Shown here piece after piece: positions 42,791 through 51,327 of a DNA stretch of 64,000 nucleotides. Positions within the stretch are counted from its first letter, which is position 1. Every line of letters starts with the position of its first letter. A program made the translations under genes and the position numbers. Location of the stretch: the NCBI GenBank assembly GCA_022769825.1, contig JALEJI010000060.1:1-64000 (forward strand), given 5' to 3'. The notes beneath the pieces are model-generated. The model was not told the origin of the DNA, did not search any database, and saw only the letters and a list, made by a program, of their open reading frames with translations. The DNA is from Prevotella sp. Its GTDB lineage: Bacteria > Bacteroidota > Bacteroidia > Bacteroidales > Bacteroidaceae.

Positions 42791-43678
42791 ATGAAAGCAT
42801 TCGTTTTTCCCGGACAAGGCTCGCAGTTCGTGGGCATGGGCAAGGATTTGTATGAGAACAACGCGTTGGCAAAGGAGCTCTTCGACAAGGCCGACGAGAT
42901 ACTTGGCTTCAAGATTACCGACATCATGTTCGCCGGTACCGCCGAGCAGCTCAAGGAGACCAAGGTGACACAGCCTGCCGTCTTCCTTCACAGCGTTATC
43001 TCAGCCCTTTGCCTTGGCGACGACTTCCAGCCGGCCATGGTAGCCGGCCACTCTCTCGGTGAGTTCTCTGCCCTCGTGGCCAGTGGCGCTCTCGACTTTG
43101 AGGATGGCCTGAAGCTCGTTGCCGCACGTGCCAACGCCATGCAGAAAGCCTGCGAGAAGAACCCAGGCACGATGGCTGCCATCATCGCCCTGCCTGACGA
43201 GACAGTGGAGCAGGTGTGCGCCGAGGTCAGCAAGGAAGGCAAGGTCGTAGTGGCCGCCAACTACAATTGCCCTGGCCAGCTCGTCATCTCAGGCGACAAG
43301 GAGGCCATTGCAGAGGCTTGCGAGAAGTTGAAGGCCGCCGGCGCAAAGCGCGCGTTGCCTTTGGCCGTGGGTGGCGGTTTCCACTCACCGCTCATGCAGC
43401 CCGCAAAGGAGGAGCTGCAGGCCGCTATCGAGAAGACACAGTTCTCGGCTCCTAAGTGCCCTGTGTACCAGAATGTTGACGCTAAGCCTCACACTGATCC
43501 TGACGAGATAAAGGCAAACCTCATCGCCCAGCTCACCAGCCCCGTGCGTTGGACAAAGAGCGTGCAGAACATGATTGCCGATGGTGCCGACGACTTCACG
43601 GAGTGTGGCCCGGGCAAGGCTCTTCAGGGCATGATTCATCGTATCGACAAGACAGTAGCAGTTCAAGGAATTGCCTGA
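42791..43678 (+). CDS. fabD: Malonyl-CoA:ACP transacylase
   Basis: A 295-residue acyltransferase. FPGQGSQFVGMGKDLYE at the start, the nucleophile elbow AGHSLGEFSALVASG and the His motif GGGFHSPLMQPA are all present. It loads malonyl onto ACP for fatty acid elongation. The ATG at 42791 begins the family sequence; the open frame upstream (from 42707) is AT-rich leader. A GH13 gene follows 7 nt after its stop. Confidence 0.96.
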   Translation: MKAFVFPGQGSQFVGMGKDLYENNALAKELFDKADEILGFKITDIMFAGTAEQLKETKVTQPAVFLHSVISALCLGDDFQPAMVAGHSLGEFSALVASGALDFEDGLKLVAARANAMQKACEKNPGTMAAIIALPDETVEQVCAEVSKEGKVVVAANYNCPGQLVISGDKEAIAEACEKLKAAGAKRALPLAVGGGFHSPLMQPAKEELQAAIEKTQFSAPKCPVYQNVDAKPHTDPDEIKANLIAQLTSPVRWTKSVQNMIADGADDFTECGPGKALQGMIHRIDKTVAVQGIA

Positions 43679-43685
43679 ACGGTCG

Positions 43686-45842
43686 ATGAATACAAAGGTT
43701 ATAATATATCAAATCTTCACGCGCCTTTTCGGCAATCGTAACACGTCGTGCAAGCAGGATGGCACGATTGCCGAGAATGGGGTGGGGAAGATGAACGACC
43801 TTGACGTCGTGAGGCTGAGGATGATACACGACATGGGCTTTACGCACGTGTGGTACACGGGTGTCATTCGTCATGCCACGACAACAGACTATTCGAGATA
43901 TGGCATCCCGCGTCAACACGCTTGCGTGGTGAAGGGCAAGGCAGGTTCACCCTATGCCATAACCGATTATTACGACGTGGACCCAGACTTGGCCGAGAAC
44001 GTGCCTGAGCGCATGGCGGAGTTTGAGGCTCTCGTGCAGCGCACCCACAAGGCAGGCATGAAGGTGATAATAGACTTCGTGCCAAACCACGTGGCGCGTG
44101 AATATCATAGCGTAAACCTTCCCGAAGGCGTGAGCGACTTGGGCGCGAATGACGACACGACAAAGCATTTTGACCCGCAAAACAATTTCTATTATTGTCC
44201 GGGCCACGCTTTCGTGAGCCCCGTGCAGCCAGCCGATGGCGAGGAGCCTTATGTGGAGAACCCGGCCAAATGCACTGGCAACGACAAGTTTAACGCCAAG
44301 CCTGGCCAGTATGATTGGTATGAGACGGTAAAGCTCAACTACGGTGTCGACTATTGCGATGCCGGTGGCCGAAGCCATCACTTCACCCCCGTGCCCGACA
44401 CGTGGAAGAAGATGACCGACATCTTGCTCTTTTGGGCGGAGAAAGGCATCGACGGCTTCCGCTGCGACATGGCGGAGATGGTGCCGTCGGAATTTTGGGC
44501 TTATGCCACGGGCATAGTGAAGGAGCGTTTCCCGCAGCTCGTCTTCATCGGTGAGGTCTACGACACGAACCAGTATCACAGGTATGTGGCCTCGGGTTTC
44601 GACTACCTGTACGACAAGGTGGGCATGTATGATTGCCTTCGTGACGTGGTGTGCGAGCGCTGCCCTGCCAACAGCATAACGTGGTGCTGGCAGAACACTG
44701 ACGACATAAAGGATCACATGCTCTACTTCCTTGAGAACCACGATGAGCAACGCGTTGGCAGCGACTTCTATTGCGGTGACGGCGCCAAGGCCGTGCCTGC
44801 CCTTGTGGTGGCTGCGCTCCTGCAGAAAAACCCATTCATGGTCTACTTCGGCCAGGAGGTTGGCGAGCGTGGCATGGACGAGGAAGGCTTCTCGGGCAAG
44901 GATGGCCGCACGACCATTTTCGACTACTGGCGCGTGGATTCTGTCAGAAGGGAATTTTTCACTTCTGACGGACTCACTGAGTGGGAGAAGAGCTTGCAAA
45001 AGACCTATCGCGAGATACTGCGCTTGGCCAACAGGGAAAAGGCGGTCAGGGAAGGAGAATGTTTCGACCTGATGTATGCCAACAACCAGACATGGCAGTT
45101 CAACCCCAGGGAGCAGTTTGCCTTCATGAGGAAGAAAGACGACGAGGTGCTGCTCATCGTGGTTAACTTCTCGCGTCCCGACGTTCGTGTCTCCGTGGTC
45201 ATTCCAAATCATGCCTTCGACTTCCTTGGCCTGCCTGAGCGAGAGGTCGTGGCTTCCGACCTGTTGAGTGGCGAGAAGCTGACGCTTGAGCTGAAAAAAA
45301 ACGGGGCCGTGACAGTGGAGTTGTCCCCTTATGGCGCGAAGATTCTTAAATTCAATACCAAGATGAGAACAGACTCATTAGTCCTTAACGAGCATGGCAA
45401 GGATGAGTTCCCGCCTGCCCATACCGCTGAGCATTTGCTCAACCAGTTGATGATAAGGATGTTCGGTTGTGAGAGGTCGGACAATGCCCATATCGAGCGC
45501 AAGAAGAGCAAGATAAGCTATGTGCTCGACCACAAGCCGTCGCGCCAGGAGGAGAAAGCCATTGAGGTTGAGATGAACAGGCTGATAGAGGCCGACATGC
45601 CGGTGACCTATGAGATGGTGGACCGCGACCACCTGCCCGATGGCATATCGCTTGACCGCTTGCCCAAGGACGCGTCTGAGGCTATACGCATAGTGCGTGT
45701 TGGCGACTACGACGTCTGCCCGTGCATTGGCAAGCACGTGAGGTCTACGTCACAGATTGGCAAGTTTGTCTTGCTTGGCACCAACTGGGATGAGATGACC
45801 CATACGTTCCGTATAAGGTTCAAGGTGATACCAAACGCTTGA
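43686..45842 (+). CDS. GH13 alpha-amylase-type enzyme fused to an AlaX-like tRNA-editing domain
   Basis: Encodes 718 residues. Residues 1 to about 555 form a GH13 alpha-amylase: VIIDFVPNHVAREY (region I), GIDGFRCDMAEMV (nucleophile Asp), VFIGEVYD (acid Glu), LENHDEQRVGSDF (third Asp), then a C-terminal beta domain. From Met560 (45363) the sequence is that of the second additional domain of alanyl/threonyl-tRNA synthetases and AlaX: HTAEHLLNQLMIRMFG (HxxxH) and CPCIGKHVRST (CxxxH) give the four zinc ligands. No stop or frameshift separates them. No signal peptide, so it is cytoplasmic. The editing part would clear mischarged tRNA-Ala or -Thr; coupling with alpha-glucan hydrolysis is unexplained. 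Confidence 0.88.
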   Translation: MNTKVIIYQIFTRLFGNRNTSCKQDGTIAENGVGKMNDLDVVRLRMIHDMGFTHVWYTGVIRHATTTDYSRYGIPRQHACVVKGKAGSPYAITDYYDVDPDLAENVPERMAEFEALVQRTHKAGMKVIIDFVPNHVAREYHSVNLPEGVSDLGANDDTTKHFDPQNNFYYCPGHAFVSPVQPADGEEPYVENPAKCTGNDKFNAKPGQYDWYETVKLNYGVDYCDAGGRSHHFTPVPDTWKKMTDILLFWAEKGIDGFRCDMAEMVPSEFWAYATGIVKERFPQLVFIGEVYDTNQYHRYVASGFDYLYDKVGMYDCLRDVVCERCPANSITWCWQNTDDIKDHMLYFLENHDEQRVGSDFYCGDGAKAVPALVVAALLQKNPFMVYFGQEVGERGMDEEGFSGKDGRTTIFDYWRVDSVRREFFTSDGLTEWEKSLQKTYREILRLANREKAVREGECFDLMYANNQTWQFNPREQFAFMRKKDDEVLLIVVNFSRPDVRVSVVIPNHAFDFLGLPEREVVASDLLSGEKLTLELKKNGAVTVELSPYGAKILKFNTKMRTDSLVLNEHGKDEFPPAHTAEHLLNQLMIRMFGCERSDNAHIERKKSKISYVLDHKPSRQEEKAIEVEMNRLIEADMPVTYEMVDRDHLPDGISLDRLPKDASEAIRIVRVGDYDVCPCIGKHVRSTSQIGKFVLLGTNWDEMTHTFRIRFKVIPNA

Positions 45843-45875
45843 CGCCTTTCAGCGTCAAAGCTGACAGATAAAACA

Positions 45876-45912
45876 AAAACCGCCGCGCTATAAAGTTAAG
45901 CGCGGCGGTTTT
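45876..45912. terminator. Bidirectional terminator
   Basis: AAAACCGCCGCGCT (45876-45889) and AGCGCGGCGGTTTT (45899-45912) form a perfect 14-bp GC-rich stem with A and T runs on either side. It lies between the convergent GH13 fusion and RNase G genes. A short hairpin (GACGC CTTTCA GCGTC) lies just before, at the GH13 stop. Confidence 0.9.
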
Positions 45913-45922
45913 TTATTATTGG

Positions 45923-47497
45923 TTACTTTGTCTCTATTTCCTCTTTCATGTCAATGAACTCACCGTTAGGGTCATAGAATTCATATTGCAGGAAAGCGAG
46001 CTTCTGCGAGGAGTAGACGTGTACTCCGAAGCCATACTTCATTTGCCATTTGCGTTTAAGGCTCACAATGCCTTGATTGATATAAGCCGCAACGTATGGA
46101 TGAACGTAAAGATAGAACTTCTTTATGCCTATCTTGTTGACGAGTTGGTCAATTTTTCTCTCAAGCTGATCCGTGAATAAGATACTGGCGCGTATTTTTC
46201 CTGTTCCTCCGCAGGATGGACAGTCTTCCTCGACGTTGACGTCCATAGCCGGACGCACGCGTTGGCGCGTTATCTGCATCAGTCCGAATTTGCTCAGCGG
46301 AAGGATGTTGTGTCGTGCACGGTCGTTTTGCATGTCCTTGCACATTCGCTCATAGAGCATTTGCCTGTCTTCGGCAAGGTTCATGTCGATAAAGTCTACT
46401 ACGATGATTCCTCCCATATCACGTAGCCTCAATTGCCGGGCAAGCTCGTCGGCAGCCCCAAGGTTGGTGTCGAGTGCCGTGCCTTCTTGTCCATTTTGGT
46501 TTTTCGACCTGTTACCGCTGTTTACGTCCACCACGTGCATGGCCTCGGTGTGCTCAATGATGAGGTATGCGCCATGAGCGTAGTTGACGGTTTTGCCAAA
46601 GCTGGCCTTTATCTGCTTTGTGACATTGAAATTGTCAAAGATAGGCACCTTGCCGGTGTACATCTTTACTATCCCAGCCTTTTCAGGGGCTATCATTGCC
46701 ACGTAGTCTTTTACTTCCTTACAAATCTCCTCGTCGTTGACGTAGATGTTTTCGTAAGTGGGGTTGAAGAGATCTCTCAGCATGGCCACGGCCCTGCCCG
46801 TCTCTTCATAGATGAGTTGTGGACGGCGTTGTGTCTTTTGTGCCTTGTCGATGGTGCTCTGCCATCTGCTGGTGAGCACTTTCATCTCAGCGTCGAGTTC
46901 TGCCACTCTCTTGCCTTCGGCAACGGTGCGCACGATGACTCCACAATTCTTTGGCTTGATGCTCTGGATGAGTTGTTTCAGTCTTGATTTCTCCTCTCCG
47001 CTCTTTATCTTTGATGAAACCGACACCTTCTCCCCAAATGGGATAAGCACGAGAAAACGTCCGGCGAAGCTGAGTTCGGAAGTCAGGCGAGGCCCTTTTG
47101 TTGATATGGGCTCCTTGACGATTTGCACCAATACTTCTTGTCCCACTTTCAGCGTTTGCTGCACGCTTCCGTCTTTTTGCAATTCAGGCTGGCGTGTGGC
47201 TTTCGCGAATGGCATGGGATGTTTCCTGTCGCTTTCAATCTGCTTTAGATACTTAGCGTAGGAGTTGAATTGACTACCCAAATCAAGATAATGCAAGAAA
47301 GCATCGCGTTCATAACCTACATCCACAAAGCATGCGTTAAGACCTGGCATGAGTTTCTTAACTTTCGCGACGTAGATGTTGCCCACAGAGTAGCTTGCCG
47401 AGCGTGACTCGTTCTGGTATTCAACCAGCCTCTTGTCTTCCAGCAAGGCAATGGAAATCTCCTTGGGCTTGACATCGATAATTACTTCACTTGTCAT
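45923..47497 (-). CDS. rng: Ribonuclease E/G family endoribonuclease
   Basis: Encodes 524 residues from the ATG at 47497. An S1 domain (NIYVAKVKKLMPGLNACFVD, DAFLHYLDLG) with an inserted loop is followed by the RNase E/G catalytic core: GGIIVVDFIDMNLAEDRQML carries the Mg-binding aspartates, and CPSCGGTGKI is the zinc-link CPxCxGxG motif. There is no long disordered C-terminal scaffold as in E. coli RNase E. It processes rRNA and mRNA 5' ends. The frame extends to 47563, over the terminator, and is rejected there. Confidence 0.94.
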   Translation of the reverse strand: MTSEVIIDVKPKEISIALLEDKRLVEYQNESRSASYSVGNIYVAKVKKLMPGLNACFVDVGYERDAFLHYLDLGSQFNSYAKYLKQIESDRKHPMPFAKATRQPELQKDGSVQQTLKVGQEVLVQIVKEPISTKGPRLTSELSFAGRFLVLIPFGEKVSVSSKIKSGEEKSRLKQLIQSIKPKNCGVIVRTVAEGKRVAELDAEMKVLTSRWQSTIDKAQKTQRRPQLIYEETGRAVAMLRDLFNPTYENIYVNDEEICKEVKDYVAMIAPEKAGIVKMYTGKVPIFDNFNVTKQIKASFGKTVNYAHGAYLIIEHTEAMHVVDVNSGNRSKNQNGQEGTALDTNLGAADELARQLRLRDMGGIIVVDFIDMNLAEDRQMLYERMCKDMQNDRARHNILPLSKFGLMQITRQRVRPAMDVNVEEDCPSCGGTGKIRASILFTDQLERKIDQLVNKIGIKKFYLYVHPYVAAYINQGIVSLKRKWQMKYGFGVHVYSSQKLAFLQYEFYDPNGEFIDMKEEIETK

Positions 47498-47552
47498 TTC
47501 TGATGGTGTTTTTCTCACTGTTGTCTCTCCGACAACATGTTCAACAAATAAA

Positions 47553-47585
47553 AAAAGGGGCAAGCCCTTAGGGCAAGCCCCTTTT
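47553..47585 (-). terminator. Hairpin between the 29-residue gene and rng
   Basis: AAAAGGGGC (47553-47561) pairs with GCCCCTTTT (47577-47585); inside, GCCC and GGGC form a second short stem. On the minus strand the T-run follows. It may terminate or attenuate transcription before rng. Confidence 0.65.
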
Positions 47586-47602
47586 GGAACTGTCTCTCGG
47601 GC

Positions 47603-47692
47603 TTACTTGCTCTTATGACGGTTCTTGCGCAGTCTCTTCTTGCGCTTATGAGTAGCCATCTTGTGGCCCTTTTTCTTCTTACCGTTTGGCAT
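47603..47692 (-). CDS. 29-residue basic protein, AURKAIP1/COX24 (bS22/mS38)-like
   Basis: A very short gene: 29 residues, over half Lys, Arg and His, beginning MPNGKKKKGHKMATHKRKKR. The pattern resembles the small AURKAIP1/COX24-type ribosomal proteins (mitochondrial mS38, actinobacterial bS22), which sit at the decoding region of the small subunit. Similar short genes are common in Bacteroidota. It lies between HU and RNase G on the same strand. The family call is by motif only. Confidence 0.7.
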   Translation of the reverse strand: MPNGKKKKGHKMATHKRKKRLRKNRHKSK

Positions 47693-47737
47693 AGTTGTAA
47701 AATTAAAATGTTGTGATATGAAAAAATATTCTTGTTG

Positions 47738-48019
47738 TTACTCGCCTTTCATCTCGTCAACGAAGACCTTGGCAGGCTTGAAAGCCGGAATGTCGTGAGC
47801 CGCGATGGTGATTGTCATGTCCTTGCCAATGTCGCGGGCTGTCTTTGAGGCGCGATGCTTTATTATGAAACTGCCAAACCCACGCAGGTACACGTTCTCT
47901 TTCTTATTGAGCATGGTGCTTTTCACAGTCTCCATGAAAGCTTCCACCACTACGGAAACCTCTTTCCTCTGTAATCCTGTTTGCTCAGCAATCTCGTTGA
48001 TGATATCTGCTTTTGTCAT
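47738..48019 (-). CDS. HU family DNA-binding protein
   Basis: A 93-residue histone-like protein: MTKADIINEIAEQTGLQRKE, VYLRGFGSFIIKHRAS and GKDMTITIAAHDIPAFKPAK are the HU/IHF dimer and DNA-arm motifs. It bends and compacts DNA. A possible promoter (TAATTTTGC, 48085-48093, minus) lies upstream. Confidence 0.93.
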   Translation of the reverse strand: MTKADIINEIAEQTGLQRKEVSVVVEAFMETVKSTMLNKKENVYLRGFGSFIIKHRASKTARDIGKDMTITIAAHDIPAFKPAKVFVDEMKGE

Positions 48020-48084
48020 CTTGTTAATTATCTGATTATATCTTGTTAATTTTCAAACTACTATAATGTTCGTCTTTCGAGTTT

Positions 48085-48093
48085 GCAAAATTA
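48085..48093 (-). promoter_or_regulatory. Possible promoter -7 element of HU
   Basis: Minus strand TAATTTTGC, one of the few consensus matches between HU and the lipid kinase, 66 nt before the HU start. Confidence 0.5.
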
Positions 48094-48142
48094 CTAATTA
48101 TCTTGGTTATAACGAAATGTTATGGTGTGTTTTTTCTTTTTT

Positions 48143-49183
48143 TTATATATTTGGCAAGTTGTCGCCAATCTTTTTCTGCAGCATCTTCGCCATTTTGATG
48201 CCCCGTCGTGTCTGTCTCGCTATGTCGTCTTGTATGGTGTTGAGGTCGTTGAATATCTCGCACGCGACTTTCTGCAGGGGGGTGGGCTTGCGCTTGCTCT
48301 TGTCGGCATCGTCGTTCACCACTACCTTGATGCCCTTTGGCACGAGATTGATATCCACGTCGGCCCCTGCCATGACAGGCTCGCCATCATAGTGTATCGG
48401 GCCTTCTGAGGAGCGGTGTATGTGGAGGTGCTTCGTGCGGAAGGTCTTGATGCGTGAGCTCTTGTTCAGGGTCTTGCTGAACATGTCTATCACTATCTGC
48501 GGAATCTCCATGATGTTGAAAGGCTCTATTATGACCACGTCCATCAGCCCGTCCCTCATGCTGGCCTGTGGCGCTATGTAGGCATTGTTGCCGTATTGCG
48601 AGGCGTTGGCGCATGTCACGAGCATGGCCTTGTATTCTTTCGCGTCTTCCTCGGTGGTCAGCTCGTAGGTCTGGGGCTTGTACTTCAGGCCGGTCTCAAG
48701 CACCTGCTGCACATAGGAAATCAGGCCGCGCTTGCCCGACTCGGCGAACTTGAAGCTAATGAAGGCGTCGAACCCCAATCCGCAAGTGCAGAAAAACTTG
48801 TGGCCGTCGATGAGGCAATAGTCGAGGTCGTGGATGACACATTGGTTGATGACCTCTATGCTTCTCTTTATATTAAGAGGAATAAAAAGGTGGCGAGCCA
48901 GTCCGTTGCCGGAGCCGCACGGTATTATGGCCAAGGCCGTGTCGGTGTCGGTGAGGCTCTGCGCCACTTCGTTGACGGTGCCGTCGCCGCCAACGGCCAC
49001 CACGACATTGACGCCTTCTTCAGCGGCTTGCCGAGAAAGCTCGGTAGCGTGACCGGCGTATTGAGTTTCCACGATGTCATAGCTGAACTTAGACTTGTCT
49101 AAATACATGTCTATAGCCTCTGGTATCTTAGACTTGCCAGCTGTTCCGGAGATGGGATTGATGATGAATCTTATCGTTGTCAT
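48143..49183 (-). CDS. Diacylglycerol kinase-catalytic domain lipid kinase (YegS/DgkB-like)
   Basis: A 346-residue kinase. FIINPISGTAGKSKIPEAID at the start, GGDGTVNEVAQSL (nucleotide-binding GGDGT) and IPCGSGNGLARHL are the DAGK-catalytic domain signatures. GEPVMAGADVDINLVPKGIK is the usual C-terminal beta domain. It is divergent from serine palmitoyltransferase, so a sphingoid or ceramide lipid is a plausible substrate, but this rests on context only. Confidence 0.88.
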   Translation of the reverse strand: MTTIRFIINPISGTAGKSKIPEAIDMYLDKSKFSYDIVETQYAGHATELSRQAAEEGVNVVVAVGGDGTVNEVAQSLTDTDTALAIIPCGSGNGLARHLFIPLNIKRSIEVINQCVIHDLDYCLIDGHKFFCTCGLGFDAFISFKFAESGKRGLISYVQQVLETGLKYKPQTYELTTEEDAKEYKAMLVTCANASQYGNNAYIAPQASMRDGLMDVVIIEPFNIMEIPQIVIDMFSKTLNKSSRIKTFRTKHLHIHRSSEGPIHYDGEPVMAGADVDINLVPKGIKVVVNDDADKSKRKPTPLQKVACEIFNDLNTIQDDIARQTRRGIKMAKMLQKKIGDNLPNI

Positions 49184-49304
49184 TGGGAAGTCATTTTACA
49201 GACAAAAATAAGCATTTCCTTTATTAATATGCGTGTTCTTTTTGGTTTTTTTGTTAAAAAAATGTTTTATTGTCTATTCTTTATGGTTTATAAAGAGTTT
49301 TTTG

Positions 49305-49312
49305 TAACTTTG
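49305..49312 (+). promoter_or_regulatory. Promoter -7 element of the serine palmitoyltransferase gene
   Basis: TAACTTTG (49305-49312), followed by CAAAC, lies 40 nt before the ATG at 49353. No clear -33 TTG was found. Confidence 0.55.
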
Positions 49313-49352
49313 CAAACTGTTCATTATAAAGAGTTTCTTCACCTATTTTAAA

Positions 49353-50540
49353 ATGGGACAACTAACAGAAAGATACAAGCATTATCGTGTACCACAACAG
49401 TACATGGAACAAGGTGTATATCCTTATTTCAGAGAGATAACGAGTAAGCAAGGGCCTGAGGTCATCATGGATGGCCGCAAGATGCTGATGTTTGGCAGCA
49501 ATGCCTATACGGGTCTCACGGGAGACCAAAGGGTCATTGACGCCGGCAAGGCCGCGCTTGACAAGTATGGCTCAGGCTGTGCCGGAAGTCGCTTCCTCAA
49601 TGGCACGCTTGACATTCACGTCCAGCTTGAGAAAGAGTTGGCGGAGTATGAGCACAAGGACGCAGCCCTTTGCTTCTCCACAGGCTTTACTGTCAACTCT
49701 GGCGTGATACCAACAATCGTAGGCAGGGGCGATTACCTCATTTGCGATGACCGTGACCATGCGTCCATCGTGGACGGCCGTCGTCTGAGCTTCGCCACTC
49801 AGCTCCATTACAAGCACAACGACATGGAAGACCTGGAGCGCATTCTCGAGAAGCTTCCTCACGACGCCATCAAGTTGATTGTCGTGGACGGCGTGTTCTC
49901 AATGGAGGGTGACCTTGCCAAGCTTCCTGAGATAGTGGAGCTCAAGCACAAGTACAATTGCTCAATCATGGTTGACGAGGCTCATGGCCTTGGCGTGTTC
50001 GGCGAGGGCGGTCGTGGCGTTTGCCACCACTTCGGTTTGCAGGATGAGGTTGACCTCATCATGGGCACGTTCTCAAAGAGCTTGGCTTCCATTGGCGGCT
50101 TCATAGCTTCCGACTGGGACACCATAAACTATCTTCGTCACACGTCTCGCACTTACATCTTCTCAGCGAGCGACACGCCAGCCGCTACGGCTTGCGCGTT
50201 GGAGGCACTCCATATCATTGAGAATGAGCCAGAGCGCCGCCAGCACTTGTGGGATGTCACCAACTATGCCTTGGAGCGTTTCCGTGAGGAGGGCTTTGAG
50301 ATTGGTGAGACAGAAAGTCCTATCATTCCGCTTTACGTGCGTGACAATACCAAGACGTTCCTCGTGACCAAGCTGGCTTTCGACGAGGGTGTGTTCATCA
50401 ACCCCGTGGTGCCTCCAGCATGCGCGCCGCAAGACACGCTCGTGCGTTTCGCGCTTATGGCGACACATACCAAGGAGCATGTTGAGCGTGGTGTTCAGGT
50501 CTTGAAGAAGATCTTCGTAGAGCAGGGAATCATAAAGTAA
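49353..50540 (+). CDS. spt: Serine palmitoyltransferase / alpha-oxoamine synthase
   Basis: A 395-residue PLP-dependent enzyme of the alpha-oxoamine synthase family. GSGCAGSRFLNGTLDIHVQL, MVDEAHGLGVFGEGGRG (Asp-Glu-Ala-His) and GTFSKSLASIGGF (PLP lysine) are visible. In Bacteroidales close relatives condense serine with acyl-CoA to start sphingolipid synthesis; the related KBL (glycine C-acetyltransferase) cannot be wholly excluded. The neighbouring lipid kinase supports the sphingolipid reading. Confidence 0.85.
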   Translation: MGQLTERYKHYRVPQQYMEQGVYPYFREITSKQGPEVIMDGRKMLMFGSNAYTGLTGDQRVIDAGKAALDKYGSGCAGSRFLNGTLDIHVQLEKELAEYEHKDAALCFSTGFTVNSGVIPTIVGRGDYLICDDRDHASIVDGRRLSFATQLHYKHNDMEDLERILEKLPHDAIKLIVVDGVFSMEGDLAKLPEIVELKHKYNCSIMVDEAHGLGVFGEGGRGVCHHFGLQDEVDLIMGTFSKSLASIGGFIASDWDTINYLRHTSRTYIFSASDTPAATACALEALHIIENEPERRQHLWDVTNYALERFREEGFEIGETESPIIPLYVRDNTKTFLVTKLAFDEGVFINPVVPPACAPQDTLVRFALMATHTKEHVERGVQVLKKIFVEQGIIK

Positions 50541-50550
50541 GAAAAATGAT

Positions 50551-50683
50551 AGTGTGGTCGCTTTCGAGCGACCATATTGTTTTTTATATATACAGAAAAA
50601 GGCTTTGCCGGACATTTCCAGGCAAAGCCTTTTTCTGTTTGGTTAGCATTGAAAAGCATTGCATGGTGCCGCACCATGCAATG
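50551..50683. terminator. Three hairpins between convergent spt and rnfA
   Basis: GGTCGCT/AGCGACC with a TTCG loop (about 50556-50573) is followed by ATATTGTTTTTT, a terminator for spt. AAAAAGGCTTTGCC (50596-50609) pairs with 50621-50634, followed by a T-run. CATTGCATGGTG (50658-50669) pairs with CACCATGCAATG (50672-50683), immediately after the rnfA end on the minus strand. Confidence 0.8.
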
Positions 50684-50695
50684 TCGCATCAAGAT

Positions 50696-51298
50696 TCATT
50701 TCAAGCCGAACAACGTTTTCAGCCCAAGGTCCACGCCGCTGAATCCCATGAAGGCCAAAGACAGCAATCCTGCCGCTACGAGTACGATAGGCATGCCTCT
50801 CATGCCCTTGGGGATATTGACGTAAGCCAACTGCTCGCGTATTCCGGCGAAGAGGACAAGAGCCAACGCGAAGCCGATGGCCGTGGAGAACGCGTAAACA
50901 ATGCTCTCGATGAGCGTGAAGTCCTTTTGTATCACGAGAATGGCCACGCCAAGCACGGCGCAGTTGGTGGTGATGAGTGGCAAGAATATTCCGAGCGACT
51001 GGTAGAGGGCGGGAGAGACCTTCTTGAGGATTATCTCAACCATCTGCACGAGAGACGCTATGACCAGGATGAACGCTATGGTCTGGAGATATTGCAGGCC
51101 GAGAGGGTCGAGCACGCATTTCTGCAACAAGAAAGTCACCACGGTGGCCACGGTCAGCACGAAAGCCACGGCCATGCCCATGCCGAGTGATGTCTGAATC
51201 TTTTTCGACACGCCGAGGAATGGGCAGATGCCGAGGAATTGTGACAAGACGATGTTGTTGACGAATATCGCGGAGATGAAAATCAGAATGTATTCCAT
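50696..51298 (-). CDS. rnfA: Rnf complex subunit A
   Basis: A 200-residue membrane protein with six hydrophobic segments. LIFISAIFVNNIVLSQFLGI at the start (conserved Asn-Asn and ligand Cys in GICPFLG) and TTNCAVLGVAIL with its conserved Cys match RnfA/RsxA. With RnfE it holds a membrane-embedded iron-sulfur centre. Last gene of rseC-rnfBCDGEA. Confidence 0.95.
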   Translation of the reverse strand: MEYILIFISAIFVNNIVLSQFLGICPFLGVSKKIQTSLGMGMAVAFVLTVATVVTFLLQKCVLDPLGLQYLQTIAFILVIASLVQMVEIILKKVSPALYQSLGIFLPLITTNCAVLGVAILVIQKDFTLIESIVYAFSTAIGFALALVLFAGIREQLAYVNIPKGMRGMPIVLVAAGLLSLAFMGFSGVDLGLKTLFGLK

Positions 51299-51327
51299 TG
51301 ATTTGGTGCTATTATGTCGTTATGCGA

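Noticed and set aside
43947..45212. Long frame (421 codons) antisense to the GH13 enzyme
   Set aside because: The sense strand has all GH13 motifs; the antisense protein is Val/His-rich without any domain.
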